Assembly (NCBI GenBank): GCA_013397935.1
Contig: VZRN01006381.1
Coordinates: 50,807 to 114,806, forward strand
Direction of reading: 5' to 3'
DNA length: 64,000 nucleotides
From: Dasyornis broadbenti
Lineage: Eukaryota; Chordata; Aves; Passeriformes; Dasyornithidae
Both the position numbers and the translations under genes were made by a program. Numbering within the stretch: the stretch's first letter is position 1; every line of letters begins with the position of its first letter. This document shows, one piece after another, positions 59,780-64,000 of this stretch. The notes below the pieces were generated by a model. The model was not told the DNA's origin and did no database searches. It was given only the letters and a program-made list of their open reading frames with translations.

Positions 59780-62700
59780 CGTTCCCCACAATTTAGTGTC
59801 AAAAGTCTCTCAAGACATCAGCTGAAAATCCAGACTTCTGCTTCTCTCAGCTCCCATCTCCTCAACTCCCCGGATTAGATTATCCTCATGTGTCCCTGCT
59901 GTGTTCTGTACTATGCCTGTCCCAAGCTCACCTTAATATCTACAGTTAACTCAACCACTCTGAGAGCTCCCTGTTTTCAGCACAGCATTTTGGATTGGCA
60001 TGCTTAATGGCATATGTTAGCTCTCCCACTGCAGAGGGAAAAGGTTATAATGACCCGTTTTGCCACCAGGCTGGGGTTGCCAGTTGCCAAACATAATGGC
60101 CGCAGGCAAAAAACGCTATTTCTGCACCACTCAATGTTGATTGTCTCAGCTCGGGAACAGCCAAGGAAAATGAAAGGTGGTTAGGACACGGTGCATTCCC
60201 AGGGCCTGCTGGAGTCTCCTGATTGTGTGAAACATTGTATTGAAATGAGAAGCCTTCAGCTTTACGTAATGGAGATGGGAAAATGCCAAGGGCCAAAGGA
60301 TCAGGGAAGGATAAGGAGAGCTCAAAAAAAAAGTCAGTTATGGGAGCTTCCGTGAAAGAAAGAAGTTGAGTAAGGTTTAGATACCTGCTACATGGGTTCT
60401 CTATAGGGAAAGAAATTCCCCAATTACATTATGATCATTATGATCTCAGGGATCAATTAAAAAAAAAAAAAAAAAAAAAGGTTCAATTTCAAATAATTCA
60501 GCAGTCAAACCAAAAAATCTTGGTGTGGAACACCTGCAAAGCCTATTTTTTTACCAGAAGAGGAAAGATAAAACCCATGGTATTTAGCCATTATGGTAAA
60601 AAAATGAAACTGTCATCAGCAATGCAGTGTATTCAAATTCAGGTTCAGTGTTTTCACTCTGGAATTACTGGATCCCATCTATAATGGCCTGGATACAACA
60701 AAAAATGGTTAAAAATGGAAGGATTATACCATTAGTAAAAAAATTTACATTTATTTTTGTTACCTGCAGAGGGAAATTGTGCAAAACTGAAATATCAAAT
60801 AATCTTATTTTATGAAATTACCCTCTATACTGTCTTTTCTTAGATTATGGCAAAATGCATTGCTTACACATTTTGTTCTGCCTATGTAGCTGATTTATAC
60901 CCAAATCTTTCTGTTGGTTCATACAAGATTTGTTCGTATTTTGTGTCCAAAAACATGAAAACATTTCATATCCTTTATATCTAGTAGTACCAGCAAGCCT
61001 CCAATTTATAATAATATAAAGTGATATGTTTCATAAAACATTTCAAAGAGTAACACCAGCCTAATTATATCTATGAAATCCATCAAAATATTGTGAAATA
61101 GCAAAATATTTTCTGCCTGGACTGGATGGTAATATGTTTCTCAATCTGTTTTCACATTCCTTGTGCTGATAAAGGCTATTGAAAATGAGTGCACACAATG
61201 GGGAGTATCTAACTCAAATCTGGAAATTCCACATTGGAATTTCCTGGTGTCTGAGGGCTCAGCTCTGCTTTTTCTCCTGCCCAGTGGGACCCACTTTAGA
61301 GACAGTTCATGTCATCCTTAGAAAAGCTGAGGGTTCCTGCCCCATGTGGTGGCACACCCTGACACCATCCAAAGTTTTTCTGGGGCTGCAGATCATCCCA
61401 ATTTCTCTCCTTGCCTCGTCCCAAGGAATGGGGATGCTCCTCTTCCATGCAATCCCTCTAGGAGATCAGTTTGGGGAAATTGGTGAATTTCACAGATGAA
61501 TCCTTGTGTTACAGTCTTCCCCACAGAGCCTAATGGACACAGACCAAGGAATATATAACAGAAAGGCTTTGTGATTATTCTTTATTTAGTTTCAAAGGTC
61601 TTCTGAAGGAGAACAGCACTTTTTTGGAAGGAAAATCCATCAGAATCTTTCACACTGAAAAGTGCTAAAAGTGCTTAATGTAAATATAGTTATCAACCCC
61701 TCTATATTTAAGCATTTTCAAAGAAAATAAAACAAGATGCAAGCACAGTTTGCATCACACTTTCTTCACATTAACATGCATCTTGTTTTATACCTTCACA
61801 GAACCATAGTACATAATTGATCTTTCATCAGCTCTAGGAGGATCAAGTAAAAATCTTGTGTTAACAAAGTTAAGAACACAAAGAATAAATTTTAGAGAGC
61901 ATGTTGAAAGCACAGCTGTGAGCCACCTGTTTGTTATAGCAGTGCATGTTACAAGCCAACTTCTGCCATTTAATTGGGAGAAACCTGTGGAAAGTCCTGT
62001 CTGAATAGTGCTGACTGTTCATTTGACCATTCCAGAGTATTTTATCTCTGGGAATATGTAGCCACTGTTCCAAAAAGAGAAACAAATCCAAAATAAAATT
62101 ACACACACTTTATTATGAGTGGTTACTTCTAAGTCACCAGAGTCATTACTGGCATTGATGTGTTAAAAAAAATCCCATATATTTAATTAAAAATCAGCTA
62201 TTTGAGATGATCACTGGATGTCAAAATACTTACCAGGTCTTAAACATCTTTATTTTTATTTTTTTTTCATAAGAAGAACTTACTAATAAACCTCTCAATT
62301 TAGCACTGAGCTGGAAGAAATCTCCAAGTGTGATTCATCCCTCAAACTCCCACAGTCACAGGGGTGTGGGGTACTTAGGTCAATGACTGGAGTTTTCCTC
62401 TTTAAGCTGTTCTGCTACATGCAAAATCTTAAAATAGCTGTTACAGATGGGGTTTGAGCAGGTTTGCACAAACTGTTTGCACCATGGTTTGTATGTGAGG
62501 AGTCAAATCAAGCAGGCTCATCCTCTGTAGAAGGGACCCAACTGCCAGACTTTAATGAGAGAGAGACAATAAACGCCTCCCTCTCCTTCCACATCAATTA
62601 ATAAATACTGAGATTGAACAGTTAGGAACCCTTCCCACCTATTATCAGTGGGGAAACTGCAAATCTATATGGAGTTTATTAACGGAATTTTATGTAGTCA

Positions 62701-64000
62701 GACATTCTGGATACACATTGCACCCCTGTGGGGTTTACTATTAAATTTCTCTTATTTGAGGAGGGAGCACAGTTGTAGGAGTTTTTTTTATTGATGTCAT
62801 ACGTCAAAAGCCTGACCTGACTGAAAACCCTTAGGAAATTGCATTCCATTGACATATTGTTTGAAAGGGAACTCATAAACTAGGTGAAGTTTACACACTG
62901 TCAGTCCAAACGCCCATTCCCCTAAATCAGAAATCCTGTTTGATTTGGGGGAATCTCTTAACAGTGTATTGGTAAGAGGTTTCCATTTAAAAAACATTCT
63001 CTTTAACAGCATGCTGTAAATGCTCTCAACTTGCTGAAATGGAGTTAAAGAGAGTGTTTTACAAAGGGATGGATTATCTGTTCTCAATAGTTTTCTGTGG
63101 AAATTCTGTAGATATCGTCTCTGACAGCACGGACATTTTTAAAAAGTTTCTTCACCAACACAGCTGCAATGTAAATGTCTGGGGGTTTTTTTTAACCTGT
63201 TCTTGTCTTGATATACAATTTCCAACCTTTACACGGGGTTAATTCAGTTATCTTTGTTTTGTGATCCGACCCGAGTTTCATTTATTTAGAAATAAACCCT
63301 GTTTGATTTTTGCAGGAATCTGAAGCTGACTTAACTCTTAGCTTACTCACCACTTTTTCTTCACCAAGAAAGTAATCTAAAACTGAGCAGAGTTCAGCGT
63401 ATCTGCCTGGTTTTTATGAGGCAGAAAATGGATATTGTCCTGGAGTACATTCTTAATTAAGCAGTAAAGAGGAATTAGAAGATACTCACAAGATAAATAA
63501 AGTCCTTCCTTTTCTTCAGCTAACGTTCCTCTTCAGGAACAGGCAGATGGAAAAGTTGTGAATTTATTTGGAAATTATTATGCCTTCAAAGAAACATGAT
63601 TCCTCTGCAGTCCACTTGGCTGTCAAATCCGTGATGATAAATAACCCCGAGTATAATGAATGAAATGTTTACAACGAATATTTATTGCCTTGATAAATGG
63701 AATGAATACTAATATTATTGCTGCTTATGGATTAGTAATGGAGACTTTGCTTTTTGGTCTCTATTTTCTGGCATATATTTTCATTACCTTGAGACAGGGC
63801 ACATTTTTCTTAGCAGCACTATCAGTTTAGTGCTATGTTGTGGTGAGGATATACCCTTTGATGCCTAAAGAGAAACAGAGCAGCAGAGCTGCTGGTGAAG
63901 ACTTACAACAGACATAGTTGTGCTCTACCACAGGCTCAAACTCTCCTCTTGAGAAGCTGTTCGATGCCTTGGCTTTCTCACAAAAAAAAAGAAAAAAAAA

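Larger units (their letters stand above)
58002..64000 (+). other. HAPLN1: HAPLN1 intron 4 (partial)
   Basis: The last 6 kb follow the exon 4 donor. I searched the frames for the second Link module (WCDAGWL/RCDAGWLADGSV-type signature) and found none, so the terminal exon lies to the right. The stretch is AT-rich and contains an A/C tract, a GATA microsatellite, poly-A at 60459-60479 and a final A-run at 63981-64000. No other gene is supported. VCAN, the usual neighbour beyond HAPLN1, is not reached. Confidence 0.8.

Noticed and set aside
59400..59791. Tyr-Leu-Ser-Ile repeat protein on the minus strand
   Set aside because: It is only the translation of the GATA microsatellite.

Overview
The window is vertebrate nuclear DNA, almost certainly from a bird. 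The organism call rests on CR1 LINE fragments, CORE/MIR-like SINE relics, a short solo LTR, AT-rich introns, and a protein that reads as HAPLN1 (hyaluronan and proteoglycan link protein 1, cartilage link protein). The species cannot be fixed from sequence alone. There is no bacterial or viral operon, and most open frames over 60 codons are chance.

The only protein-coding gene I can support is HAPLN1 on the + strand, and it is incomplete at the right edge. Positions 1-6500 are intergenic DNA upstream of the gene. A CpG island lies at about 6540-7180. A second, smaller GC-rich patch at about 8790-9250 holds a G-quadruplex motif and two consensus splice donors (after 9150 and after 9247), and is my candidate for the untranslated first exon. 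Coding starts at 35639 in exon 2 (signal peptide). The Ig V-type domain is exon 3 (47698-48069) and the first Link module is exon 4 (57699-58001). All three coding exons end after the first base of a codon (phase 1), so the introns separate whole domains. The last exon, for the second Link module and 3' UTR, is not present by 64000. What is here codes for 258 complete codons plus one base, of about 355 expected.

The introns (about 26.4, 12.0, 9.6 and more than 6 kb) hold ancient repeats: CR1 pieces on both strands, two of them from the reverse transcriptase region; at least four CORE/MIR-like SINE relics; a 328-bp solo LTR with 6-bp target duplications lying antisense about 110 bp before exon 4; microsatellites; and several G/T- or A/C-rich low-complexity tracts. 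A perfect CTCF core match lies in intron 1, and a CpG-retaining patch in intron 2 is a candidate enhancer.

There are three assembly problems: gaps in poly-T at 8693-8707 and 48808-48839, and a single N at 49160 between two equal-length 235-bp near-copies that look like a false duplication. In other vertebrates HAPLN1 lies between VCAN and EDIL3; neither is visible here. I did not find a novel biological system. The most interesting points are the LTR beside exon 4, an in-frame alternative acceptor for that exon, the CpG island/exon 1 arrangement, and the odd duplicated polypurine block.
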